In this document: one piece after another, positions 18,654-26,361 of the stretch
How the letters are laid out: every line of letters starts with the position of its first letter
How positions within the stretch are numbered: the first letter of the stretch is position 1
Source of the DNA: Roseibium marinum
GTDB taxonomy: Bacteria > Pseudomonadota > Alphaproteobacteria > Rhizobiales > Stappiaceae
DNA: 64,000 nucleotides
Direction: 5' to 3'
Assembly (NCBI RefSeq): GCF_002906165.1
Contig: NZ_PPCN01000007.1
Location: forward strand, 124,001 to 188,000
Made by a program: the position numbers and the translations under genes
The notes under the pieces: generated by a model
Databases searched by the model: none
Seen by the model: the letters and a program-made list of their open reading frames with translations, nothing else
What the model was told of the DNA's origin: nothing

Positions 18654-19469
18654 ATGTCTGATATCCTGAAGAAAATCGAAGCCTATAAGCGCGAGGAAAT
18701 CGTCGCGGCCAAATCCAGGGTTTCCCTGGAGGACCTCAGGGCGCAAATTGCCGATCTTGCTTCGCCGCGAGGCTTTGCGAAGGCCATCGAGGCGAAACAC
18801 GCCGATGGCGGGTTTGCCCTGATCGCCGAAATCAAAAAGGCGAGCCCATCCAAGGGCCTGATCCGGGCAGACTTCAACCCGCCACAACTTGCCAGGGCCT
18901 ATGAGGCTGGAGGCGCCGCCTGCCTGTCGGTCCTCACCGACACGCCGTCATTCCAGGGAAAACCCGAATTCCTGGCGGCTGCCCGCGACGCGGTCTCCCT
19001 GCCCGCGCTGCGCAAGGATTTTCTCTACGACACCTATCAGGTCTACGAGGCGCGTGCCTGGGGCGCGGACTGCATCCTGATCATTCTCGCCGCCGTCGAC
19101 GATGCGACTGCCCGGGCACTGGAAGAGACCGCGTTCGATCTTGGAATGGACGTTCTGCTGGAAGTTCACAACGCCGACGAACTTGAGCGCGCGTTGAAAC
19201 TCTCCTCCCCGCTTCTGGGCATCAACAACCGCAATCTGAAGACCTTTGAAACCAGGCTGGAAATCAGTGAAGAGCTGGCGCCTCAGGTTCCCGCCGACAG
19301 GATCGTGGTCGGAGAATCCGGCCTCTTCACACCGGCGGACCTTGAGCGCATGAACAAGATCGGAATTTCCACATTCCTGATCGGCGAAAGCCTGATGCGG
19401 CAGGACGATGTGGCGGCGGCGACAAGGGCTTTGCTGGCCCGCCGCCCTGTGTTTTCCAGGGCGGTCTAG
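18654..19469 (+). CDS. trpC: Indole-3-glycerol phosphate synthase
   Basis: The 271-residue TIM-barrel enzyme converts CdRP to indole-3-glycerol phosphate. Diagnostic motifs are [16 protein letters not shown] (catalytic Lys), [28 protein letters not shown] and [11 protein letters not shown]. The ATG at 18654 starts [16 protein letters not shown], the usual TrpC N-terminus; a longer frame from 18597 would overlap trpD. The enzyme is monofunctional, with no fused TrpF domain. moaC starts 6 bp downstream. Confidence 0.97.
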   Translation: MSDILKKIEAYKREEIVAAKSRVSLEDLRAQIADLASPRGFAKAIEAKHADGGFALIAEIKKASPSKGLIRADFNPPQLARAYEAGGAACLSVLTDTPSFQGKPEFLAAARDAVSLPALRKDFLYDTYQVYEARAWGADCILIILAAVDDATARALEETAFDLGMDVLLEVHNADELERALKLSSPLLGINNRNLKTFETRLEISEELAPQVPADRIVVGESGLFTPADLERMNKIGISTFLIGESLMRQDDVAAATRALLARRPVFSRAV

Positions 19470-19475
19470 GCGGAA

Positions 19476-19988
19476 ATGGCCGGTCAGGATCCGACACTCA
19501 CGCATCTGGACGAAACCGGTGCCGCGAACATGGTGGACGTCTCTGAAAAGAGCGTCACGCACCGCACAGCCGTCGCCCGGGGCTCCGTGACCATGCGCCG
19601 GGAGACCTTGGACCTGATCCGCTCGGGCAATGCCAAGAAAGGCGACGTGATCGGAACCGCCCGTATCGCCGGCATACTGGCCGCCAAGAAAACCCACGAA
19701 CTGATCCCGCTCTGTCATCCTTTGATGTTGTCGAAAGTCACGGTCGAGATTGAAGCCGACGAAGCGCTCCCCGGCCTGGTCGTCACCGCGACCACCAAGG
19801 TCAGCGGCCAGACGGGTGTCGAGATGGAAGCCCTCACAGCCTGTTCCCTCGCCTGCCTGACCGTCTACGACATGGCGAAGGCTGTCGACCGCGGCATGGT
19901 GATCGGCGACATCCGGCTGGTGGAAAAGGCTGGCGGCAAAAGCGGTCGCTGGACACTGGACAAAGACGGCGGCAAAGGCGGCACCTGA
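19476..19988 (+). CDS. moaC: Cyclic pyranopterin monophosphate synthase accessory protein
   Basis: The 170-residue MoaC acts with MoaA in the first step of molybdenum cofactor synthesis, forming cyclic pyranopterin monophosphate. Family motifs are [32 protein letters not shown] and [23 protein letters not shown]. Its TGA shares one base with the ATG of moeA, indicating translational coupling. Molybdenum hydroxylase subunits, which use the finished cofactor, are encoded convergently 1.3 kb away. Confidence 0.97.
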   Translation: MAGQDPTLTHLDETGAANMVDVSEKSVTHRTAVARGSVTMRRETLDLIRSGNAKKGDVIGTARIAGILAAKKTHELIPLCHPLMLSKVTVEIEADEALPGLVVTATTKVSGQTGVEMEALTACSLACLTVYDMAKAVDRGMVIGDIRLVEKAGGKSGRWTLDKDGGKGGT

Positions 19989-21193
19989 TGAGCCTGATGC
20001 CGGTCGCCGAAGCACTTGAAAGACTTCTGGCTGGAGTGTCTCCACTGGGAAGGGAAACCGTACCGCTGGAGCTGGCCAACAACCGGTTCCTTGCCGAAGC
20101 GCTCAGATCGACACGCACCCAGCCCCCTTTTTCCGCCTCGGCAATGGACGGTTACGCCATCCGGCACCAGGATCTAGCCGGCGAACGGACGCAATTGCAG
20201 ATCATAGGCGAAGCCCCCGCGGGCCATGGTTTTACAGGCAGCGTCGAACCGGGTCAGGCGGTACGCATCTTCACCGGCGCGCCGGTTCCCGATGGCGCCG
20301 ACACGATTCTCATTCAGGAAAATGCACAGCGCTCCGGCGATTTGATCACGGTTCTGGAAGCGCCCCGGATGGGCGCTTTTGTCCGTCCTGCCGGCCTGGA
20401 TTTTTCAAGCGGCGACGTCCTGCTCGCACCGCCTCTCAAGCTGGCTTACAGGCATCTGGCCCTTGCCGCGGCCATGAACCATGCCGAGCTGCCGGTAATC
20501 CGCAAGCCAAAAGTCGCCATTCTTGCGACCGGAGACGAACTGGTCCCTCCCGGGACGGAACCCGGTCCGGATCAGATCATCGCCTCAAACCATATCGGGA
20601 TTGCCGCGCTCGTTGCCGATTGCGGCGGACAACCTCTGTATCTGGGCATATCGCCCGACGATCCGGTAGAGCTTGCCACGCATATCCGCAGAGCCATCAC
20701 TGAAGAAGCGGATATTCTCGTAACGCTTGGCGGCGCGTCCGTGGGCGATCATGACATCGTTCAGGAGGTTCTGGGAAAGGAAGGCATGGATCTTTCCTTC
20801 TGGCGTATCGCCATGCGGCCGGGCAAGCCGTTGATGGCCGGCCACCTCGGCAGAACCAGAGTTCTCGGGCTTCCAGGCAACCCTGTTTCCAGCCTGGTCT
20901 GCGGCCTGCTGTTCCTGAAACCGCTCCTGCAGGCAATGCTTGGAAACACGCCGGGCGACACAACGCAGAAACAGGCTGTGCTGGGTGGGGATCTGCCGGA
21001 AAACGACCGGCGGCAGGACTATGTGCGCGCCGGGCTTTCGCAGGACGCGGACGGTCACCTGATCGCAACACCGTTTTCCCGGCAGGACAGTTCCATGCTC
21101 GGCCTTCTGGCAAAATCCGGCGCGCTCATCATCCGCCCGCCCCATGCACCTGCTCAAAAAGCCGGGACACCGGTGCCGGTCCTGATTCTCTGA
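19988..21193 (+). CDS. moeA: Molybdopterin molybdenumtransferase
   Basis: The 401-residue MoeA inserts molybdate into adenylylated molybdopterin. Visible motifs are PPFSASAMDGYAI, ILATGDELV, TLGGASVGDHD and VLGLPGNPVSS. Length and domain order are normal. It is the last gene of the plus-strand operon and ends just before a hairpin that also terminates the opposing operon. In the rhizobia I know of, lexA commonly follows moeA; here a molybdenum hydroxylase locus sits in that place. Confidence 0.97.
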   Translation: MSLMPVAEALERLLAGVSPLGRETVPLELANNRFLAEALRSTRTQPPFSASAMDGYAIRHQDLAGERTQLQIIGEAPAGHGFTGSVEPGQAVRIFTGAPVPDGADTILIQENAQRSGDLITVLEAPRMGAFVRPAGLDFSSGDVLLAPPLKLAYRHLALAAAMNHAELPVIRKPKVAILATGDELVPPGTEPGPDQIIASNHIGIAALVADCGGQPLYLGISPDDPVELATHIRRAITEEADILVTLGGASVGDHDIVQEVLGKEGMDLSFWRIAMRPGKPLMAGHLGRTRVLGLPGNPVSSLVCGLLFLKPLLQAMLGNTPGDTTQKQAVLGGDLPENDRRQDYVRAGLSQDADGHLIATPFSRQDSSMLGLLAKSGALIIRPPHAPAQKAGTPVPVLIL

Positions 21194-21207
21194 TCAGCGA
21201 AGTACGT

Positions 21208-21237
21208 AAAAAAACCCGGCCGCAAAGCGGCCGGGTT
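21208..21237 (-). terminator. Terminator between moeA and the molybdenum hydroxylase operon
   Basis: AACCCGGCCGC (21213-21223) and GCGGCCGGGTT (21227-21237) form a perfect 11-bp stem with a 3-base loop. On the minus strand it continues into seven T, so it serves the hydroxylase operon. On the plus strand there is no T-tract, but the stem may still help end the moeA transcript. Confidence 0.85.
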
Positions 21238-21262
21238 CACGTCCGGGAAAAATACCGAACCG

Positions 21263-22063
21263 TCAGCCTGCGGCGGCCACAGCCCGTTTTGCCATGACCG
21301 TCACCAGGTTTGCCCGGTAGTGGGCGGACCCGTGAACATCATGCAACATTCCACCTGAATCGACGCTGATGCCGGCAACGGCTTCTGGAGACCAGTTGGC
21401 GGCCAGCGCCTCCTCCATTCCGTCGACCCGGAAGACACCGTAGTGCCCGGCTCCGGTGACCGCCACGCGCACGGAACCATCGCTGTGCCGGGCAACAAAC
21501 ACCCCGGCCATCGCATAGCGTGAGGCAGGGTTGGGGTACTTGGCATAAGCCGACTTCTCGGCAGCCGGGAAGGCAACGGAGATCACGATTTCATCTTCAT
21601 CGAGTGCCGTGTCGAACATTCCGACGAAAAAATCTTCCGCGGAAAGCGTGCGTTTGCTGGTCGTCACGCTCGCGCCCAGACCGACAAGAGCAGCCGGATA
21701 GTCGGCGGCCGGGTCGTTGTTGGCGATCGAGCCTCCGATTGTTCCCATGTGGCGGACAGCCGGATCCCCGATGCCTCCGGCAAGGGTGGCAAGTCCCGGA
21801 AGCTTGGATTTGACCAGAGCAGAGGCGGCGACTTCGGCATGCGGTGTCGCAGCGCCGATGACAATCTGCCCCCCCTCTTCCCGAATGCCTTTCATGTCCG
21901 GAATTTTCGTGACGTCCACCAGATCGGACGGCGCGGCCAGACGCTGTTTCATGGTTGGCAGCAACGTCTGCCCCCCGCCCAGGAATTTTCCGTCTTCTGC
22001 TTCGGCAATCATTCGGACTGCGTCGGCAACCGATCCGGCACGGTGATAAGTCGTTTCATACAT
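21263..22063 (-). CDS. Molybdenum hydroxylase medium subunit (FAD-binding, CoxM/CutM type)
   Basis: The 266-residue subunit belongs to the xanthine dehydrogenase/CO dehydrogenase family. FAD-binding motifs are KFLGGGQTLLPTMKQR near residue 26 and TIGGSIANNDPAADYPAAL near 106. The ATG has GGGAG eight bases upstream. In such enzymes this subunit passes electrons from the iron-sulfur subunit to an acceptor. It is the last gene of the minus-strand locus, 148 bp after the large-subunit gene, and is followed by a strong terminator. The electron acceptor and substrate are unknown. Confidence 0.93.
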   Translation of the reverse strand: MYETTYHRAGSVADAVRMIAEAEDGKFLGGGQTLLPTMKQRLAAPSDLVDVTKIPDMKGIREEGGQIVIGAATPHAEVAASALVKSKLPGLATLAGGIGDPAVRHMGTIGGSIANNDPAADYPAALVGLGASVTTSKRTLSAEDFFVGMFDTALDEDEIVISVAFPAAEKSAYAKYPNPASRYAMAGVFVARHSDGSVRVAVTGAGHYGVFRVDGMEEALAANWSPEAVAGISVDSGGMLHDVHGSAHYRANLVTVMAKRAVAAAG

Positions 22064-22211
22064 AATATGTCTCCCATATGGATGGGTTCAGGTTTGATAA
22101 AACTGCACTTGGAGCTGCGGGCTGCCGGCGGCCGCCCCTTGAAAGGGGCACCAGTATCCGCTGAACGGGCGCACCCGCCATGGCCTTGTGATTCACGTTC
22201 GGCTGCGTCAT

Positions 22212-24572
22212 TTATTCGGCCGCCTCCTTCATGGAAGAATGGTACAACGCCCAGACTTTTTCGGGCTTGGCCGGCATTGTCAGGTCATTGTTGCCGATCG
22301 CATCCGTAATGGCGTTGATGACGGCAGGAGGCGATCCGATCGCTCCGGCTTCTCCGCAGCCCTTGATGCCGAGCGGGTTACCCGGGCACAGGGTCTCGTG
22401 GGTCGAAAGGTTGAAGGACGGAACGTCATCCGCGCGCGGCATCGCATAGTCCATGTAGGTCGCGGTCAGGAGTTGGCCGTTTTCTCCATAGGTGACGCTT
22501 TCGAGAAGCGCCTGGCCGATCCCCTGAACCAGTCCGCCGTGTACCTGGCCTTCCACGATCATCGGGTTGATGACCTTGCCGAAATCGTCCGCGGCGACGA
22601 AATTCACGATCTCGGTCTTGCCGGTTTCCGGATCGATCTCGACTTCACAGATATAGGTCCCCGCCGGGAATGTGAAGTTTGTCGGATCGTAGAAGGCTCC
22701 CTCCTTCAGACCGGGCTCCATGCCTTCCGGCAAGTTGTGAGCCGTATAGGCGGCGAGCGCCACTTCGGTGAAGGAAAGCTTTTTGTCCGTGCCGGCGACC
22801 TTCAGCTCACCGCCCTCGATCTGAATATCGCCTTCCGAGGCTTCCATGAGATGAGCGGCGATCTTTTTCGCCTTCGCCTCGACCTTGTCGAGTGCCTTGA
22901 CTATGGCGGACATGCCGACCGCGCCGGAACGCGAGCCATAGGTACCCATGCCGAACTGCACCTTGTCCGTATCGCCGTGGACGATGGCGACGGAATCGCT
23001 ATCGAGGCCGAACCTTTCACAGACCAATTGCGAAAACGTGGTTTCGTGGCCCTGGCCATGGCTGTGCGACCCGGTGAGGATCTCGATCGTTCCGACCGGG
23101 TTCACCCGCACCTCGGCCGATTCCCACAGTCCGACACCCGCTCCCAGCGAACCGACAGCGGCCGAGGGCGCGATGCCGCAAGCCTCGATGTAGCAGGAGA
23201 TACCGATGCCGCGCAGTTTTCCGCGTGACGCAGCTTCCGCCTTGCGGGCGGGAAATCCGTCATAATCGGCGGCATTCAGGGCGGCATCCAGTGTCGCGTC
23301 ATAGTCTCCGGCGTCATAGCACATGATGACCGGCGTCTGATGCGGGAAGGATCTGACGAAATTTCTGCGGCGGAAATCAGCCGGTGAAAGACCGACTTCG
23401 CGCGCAGCCGTTTCCATGATCCGTTCCAGGAGATAGGTCGCTTCCGGCCTCCCCGCCCCGCGATAGGCATCCACTGGCGTTGTATTGGTGTAGACCGCCT
23501 TCACATTGGCGTGGACCGCAGGAATATTATACTGGCCCGAGAGCAGGGTCGCGTAAAGATAGGTCGGCACCGCGGACGAGAACAACGACATGTAAGCGCC
23601 GAGATTGGCGACGGTCTTCACCCGCAAGCCTATGATCTTGTTATCCGAATCAAGTGCCAGTTCCGCTTCGGACTGGTGATCCCGGCCATGGGCGTCCGTC
23701 AGGAAGGCTTCCGTGCGGTCACAAACCCATTTGACCGGCCTGCCGACGCGCTTGGACGCCCAGAGGCAGACCATTTCTTCCGGATAGACATAGATCTTGG
23801 CGCCAAATCCGCCGCCGACATCCGGCGCGACCACCCGCAGTTTGTGTTCGGGAGCTATATTGTAGAATGCCGACAGCACCAGCCGAGCCACATGCGGGTT
23901 CTGCGAGGTGGTGTAGAGCGTGAAATGCTCCTCGGCGGTGTTGTAGTCCGCCAGTGCCGCGCGCGGTTCCATCGGGTTCGGAACGACCCGGTTGTTCTGG
24001 ATGTTCATCCGCGTGACGTGGGCGGCGTTTTCGAATGCGGCATTGACCGCCGCCTCATCGCCGATTTCCCAATCGAAAATCAGGTTGCCTTCCGCTTCGG
24101 GATGAATTTGCGGCGCATCCGGCCCAAGAGCCGCGACCGCATCGGTGACCGATGGCAATTCCTCATAATCGACGACAACCGCATCGGCCGCATCGCGGGC
24201 CTGCCCGAGCGTATCCGCGATCACCACGGCAACGGCCTGGCCGACATGTCGGACGAGTTCCGGCTCAAGAGCGCGCCAGCCGCCCATTTTCATTGGCGTG
24301 CCGTCCTTGGAATGGATCATCCAGCCGCAGATAATATTGCCGATCCCGTCGCCGACCAACTGGTCGCCGGTCAGGACCGCATCGACACCTGGCTTGGCCA
24401 GGGCGGCGCTGGCGTCAATTCCCTTGATCCTTGCATGAGCGTGCGGCGAGCGCACGAAGGCCGCAAACCCCATACCCGGAGCGACTATATCGTCCGTGTA
24501 CCGGCCCTTGCCGGTAAGAAAGCGCTTGTCCTCTTTGCGCAGGGCGCGTGCCCCGATCCCCTCAACTGCCAT
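22212..24572 (-). CDS. Molybdenum hydroxylase large subunit (molybdopterin-binding, form II CoxL type)
   Basis: A 786-residue catalytic subunit. The active-site loop reads AYRGAGR (about 367-373), the form II signature, and not the AYXCSFR of proven form I CO dehydrogenases. There is thus no active-site Cys for the Mo-Cu centre. The catalytic Glu lies in GCGEAGAIGSPPAV (about 741). MoCo-binding regions VGGGFGAKIYVYPEE and GSHSHGQGHETTFSQLV are clear. The substrate is therefore probably an aldehyde, purine, nicotinate-like ring or other organic compound; CO oxidation is doubtful. It forms a heterotrimer with the flanking small and medium subunits. Confidence 0.93.
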   Translation of the reverse strand: MAVEGIGARALRKEDKRFLTGKGRYTDDIVAPGMGFAAFVRSPHAHARIKGIDASAALAKPGVDAVLTGDQLVGDGIGNIICGWMIHSKDGTPMKMGGWRALEPELVRHVGQAVAVVIADTLGQARDAADAVVVDYEELPSVTDAVAALGPDAPQIHPEAEGNLIFDWEIGDEAAVNAAFENAAHVTRMNIQNNRVVPNPMEPRAALADYNTAEEHFTLYTTSQNPHVARLVLSAFYNIAPEHKLRVVAPDVGGGFGAKIYVYPEEMVCLWASKRVGRPVKWVCDRTEAFLTDAHGRDHQSEAELALDSDNKIIGLRVKTVANLGAYMSLFSSAVPTYLYATLLSGQYNIPAVHANVKAVYTNTTPVDAYRGAGRPEATYLLERIMETAAREVGLSPADFRRRNFVRSFPHQTPVIMCYDAGDYDATLDAALNAADYDGFPARKAEAASRGKLRGIGISCYIEACGIAPSAAVGSLGAGVGLWESAEVRVNPVGTIEILTGSHSHGQGHETTFSQLVCERFGLDSDSVAIVHGDTDKVQFGMGTYGSRSGAVGMSAIVKALDKVEAKAKKIAAHLMEASEGDIQIEGGELKVAGTDKKLSFTEVALAAYTAHNLPEGMEPGLKEGAFYDPTNFTFPAGTYICEVEIDPETGKTEIVNFVAADDFGKVINPMIVEGQVHGGLVQGIGQALLESVTYGENGQLLTATYMDYAMPRADDVPSFNLSTHETLCPGNPLGIKGCGEAGAIGSPPAVINAITDAIGNNDLTMPAKPEKVWALYHSSMKEAAE

Positions 24573-24787
24573 CGTCTCTCTCCCTAAAAACTGCTCCGGA
24601 GCCGCCTGTTCCGGAAAATCTCCTCAGACCGGTCGTCCCGGCAACCGCCGGAACCGGTTTCTGTCTGTCTCAAGACCCGGCGGACAGCCCTCGATTGCCA
24701 AATTCCCCCCGGCAACGGATCAAGCTGAACGGTCTTGTTGTCTCTGCGCGGGAATTCCCGCGCGTCAAAGTCAGGAGTGCAGGCCGA
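24573..24787. other. Gap between the small- and large-subunit genes
   Basis: This 215 bp spacer is unusually long for subunits of one enzyme and holds no supported ORF. Its one structured feature is a perfect 18 bp palindrome at 24746-24763, about 25 bp past the small-subunit stop codon. Confidence 0.5.
24746..24763. repeat. Perfect 18 bp palindrome between hydroxylase subunit genes
   Basis: GCGCGGGAATTCCCGCGC is fully self-complementary and in RNA would give a 7-bp GC stem with an AATT loop. No T-tract follows on either strand, so it is not a standard terminator. It could be an mRNA-stability or processing stem, or a protein-binding site. Confidence 0.6.
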
Positions 24788-25279
24788 TTATTCAGCAGCC
24801 TGGGCCATACCGGCCATCTGGTCGGAAGCGGCTTTGATCGCCTTGACGATATTATGGTAGCCGGTGCAGCGGCAGATATTGCCCTCCAGCTCGTGGCGGA
24901 TGGTCTTTTCATCCAGGTTTCCCGGCCCGTGGCGGTTGATCATATCCAGAGCGCTCAGGATCATCCCGGGTGTGCAGAAACCGCATTGCAGACCATGATG
25001 CTCGCGGAATGCGGCCTGGATCGGATGCAACGCGCCATCTCTGGCAAGCCCCTCGATGGTCAGGACCTCGGCGCCATCAGCCTGCGCCGCCAGCATTGTG
25101 CACGACTTGACGGCCCTGCCGTCCACATGAACGACACAGGCGCCGCATTGCGACGTGTCACAACCGACATGTGTGCCGGTCAGCTCGCGGACTTCGCGGA
25201 TGAACGAAACAAGCAGCGTCCGGTCTTCGACATCCGCCGAAACAGCCTTGCCGTTCAATACCATCGATACTTTCGACAT
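24788..25279 (-). CDS. Molybdenum hydroxylase small subunit (two 2Fe-2S clusters, CoxS type)
   Basis: The 163-residue iron-sulfur subunit has an N-terminal plant-type ferredoxin cluster with Cys40, Cys45, Cys48 and Cys60 ([22 protein letters not shown]) and a C-terminal four-helix cluster with Cys99, Cys102, Cys136 and Cys138 (CGFC, CRCTGY). All eight ligands are present. It relays electrons from the molybdenum centre to the FAD subunit. It precedes the large-subunit gene and follows the CoxG-like gene on the same strand. Confidence 0.95.
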   Translation of the reverse strand: MSKVSMVLNGKAVSADVEDRTLLVSFIREVRELTGTHVGCDTSQCGACVVHVDGRAVKSCTMLAAQADGAEVLTIEGLARDGALHPIQAAFREHHGLQCGFCTPGMILSALDMINRHGPGNLDEKTIRHELEGNICRCTGYHNIVKAIKAASDQMAGMAQAAE

Positions 25280-25426
25280 GAATACCTCTCCCTCATGTAA
25301 TTCTTCGAGCCTGGACTCAACAGCATCCGGCTTGCCGCCGTGTTCTTTTTTGCTGAAGTCCGGCGGAACGGAAACCGCCAGACCTCAGATTAAGTCGCCC
25401 CCCGATTTAAGATTGAGCAACATCGC

Positions 25427-26131
25427 TCATGTTGCAAGTGCCAGAACAACAATGACAGCCGCCAGAAGGGCCAGACCCCAGACAACGGGTCCACCCAGAA
25501 CATTCCGGCCGGCAGCCGCTTCCAGATTTTCCTCGGCCTGATGCAACTTCTCTTCAACGGCGTGCTCGGCGTCCTCGATCGCGTGAACGACCTCGTCGGT
25601 TGTTTCTTCCAGCGCAATCCGTTTGGCATCCTCAGCCACGCCCGGATCAAGCTGATCGTCAGAAACGCTTTCGGCCTGGTCCTGCGCGGATGTTCCGCCC
25701 ACCATTTCGGAAAATTTGCCGAAAAACTCTTCCGCCATCTTCCTTGCGGTGGAATCGATCAGCCGGCTGCCGAGCTGGGCGAGCTTTCCACCGACCTGCG
25801 CCTTGGCCACATAATTCAGAACGGTCTCATCGCCTTCCTCGGTCAGTTTGACCTCCGCTGAACCTTTGGCGAATCCGGCAACGCCACCCTTGCCTTCCCC
25901 TAAAATCGTATAGCTTTCCGGAGCGTTGATATTCTCGAAAGTCACCGCGCCTTTGAACTTGGCTTTGACCGGACCGATTTTGGTGGTCACAGCGGCGGTC
26001 ATTTCCGTGTCCGAGATTTTTTCAAGGCTCTCGCAACCCGGTATGCAGGCTTTCAGGACCTCCGGATCGTTCAGAGCTTCCCAGACGGTTTCCCGTTTGG
26101 CCGGTATCCGGTGGGATCCGTTCATGTCCAT
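25427..26131 (-). CDS. CoxG-like SRPBCC-family protein with C-terminal membrane anchor
   Basis: The 234-residue protein opens with an SRPBCC/CoxG domain (about 1-150: [34 protein letters not shown], with [13 protein letters not shown] and a late [22 protein letters not shown]). An acidic, helical linker (about 165-205) precedes a C-terminal hydrophobic helix ([21 protein letters not shown]). CoxG-type proteins are reported to recruit CO-dehydrogenase-like enzymes to the membrane or to deliver quinone, and the anchor fits that. It is the promoter-proximal gene of the locus. Spacing to the small-subunit gene is 147 bp. Confidence 0.9.
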   Translation of the reverse strand: MDMNGSHRIPAKRETVWEALNDPEVLKACIPGCESLEKISDTEMTAAVTTKIGPVKAKFKGAVTFENINAPESYTILGEGKGGVAGFAKGSAEVKLTEEGDETVLNYVAKAQVGGKLAQLGSRLIDSTARKMAEEFFGKFSEMVGGTSAQDQAESVSDDQLDPGVAEDAKRIALEETTDEVVHAIEDAEHAVEEKLHQAEENLEAAAGRNVLGGPVVWGLALLAAVIVVLALAT

Positions 26132-26186
26132 TTATCTTCTCCCCATCTCGCGCTTCGGCGAATATTGGCAATGACTTGGCTGCACC

Positions 26187-26221
26187 TCAACGCAAAAAGG
26201 CGTTCAGCGCTGTTGCGTTGA
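26187..26221. promoter_or_regulatory. 9 bp perfect inverted repeat upstream of the CoxG-like gene
   Basis: TCAACGCAA (26187-26195) and TTGCGTTGA (26213-26221) are perfect complements around 17 bases. The site lies 56-90 bp upstream of the CoxG-like ATG, where an operator for the hydroxylase operon would be expected. There is no T-tract, so termination of the upstream EAL gene is less likely. Confidence 0.4.
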
Positions 26222-26361
26222 TCCCATGAGAGCGTGTTTTGTATAAAATTTCAATCGGTTATCTGCGTGGAAAATCTGTGTAGACCCTACACGGGCAAGC
26301 AACCTGCCTTCAGGGCATCAATTGTGAGGGACAAGCTTGACGAAACGGGGTGCAGGGCTCC

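Noticed and set aside
21263..25279. Reading the locus as a true aerobic CO dehydrogenase
   Set aside because: The large-subunit loop is AYRGAGR (form II), without the Cys of AYXCSFR, so the CO-oxidising assignment is not supported.
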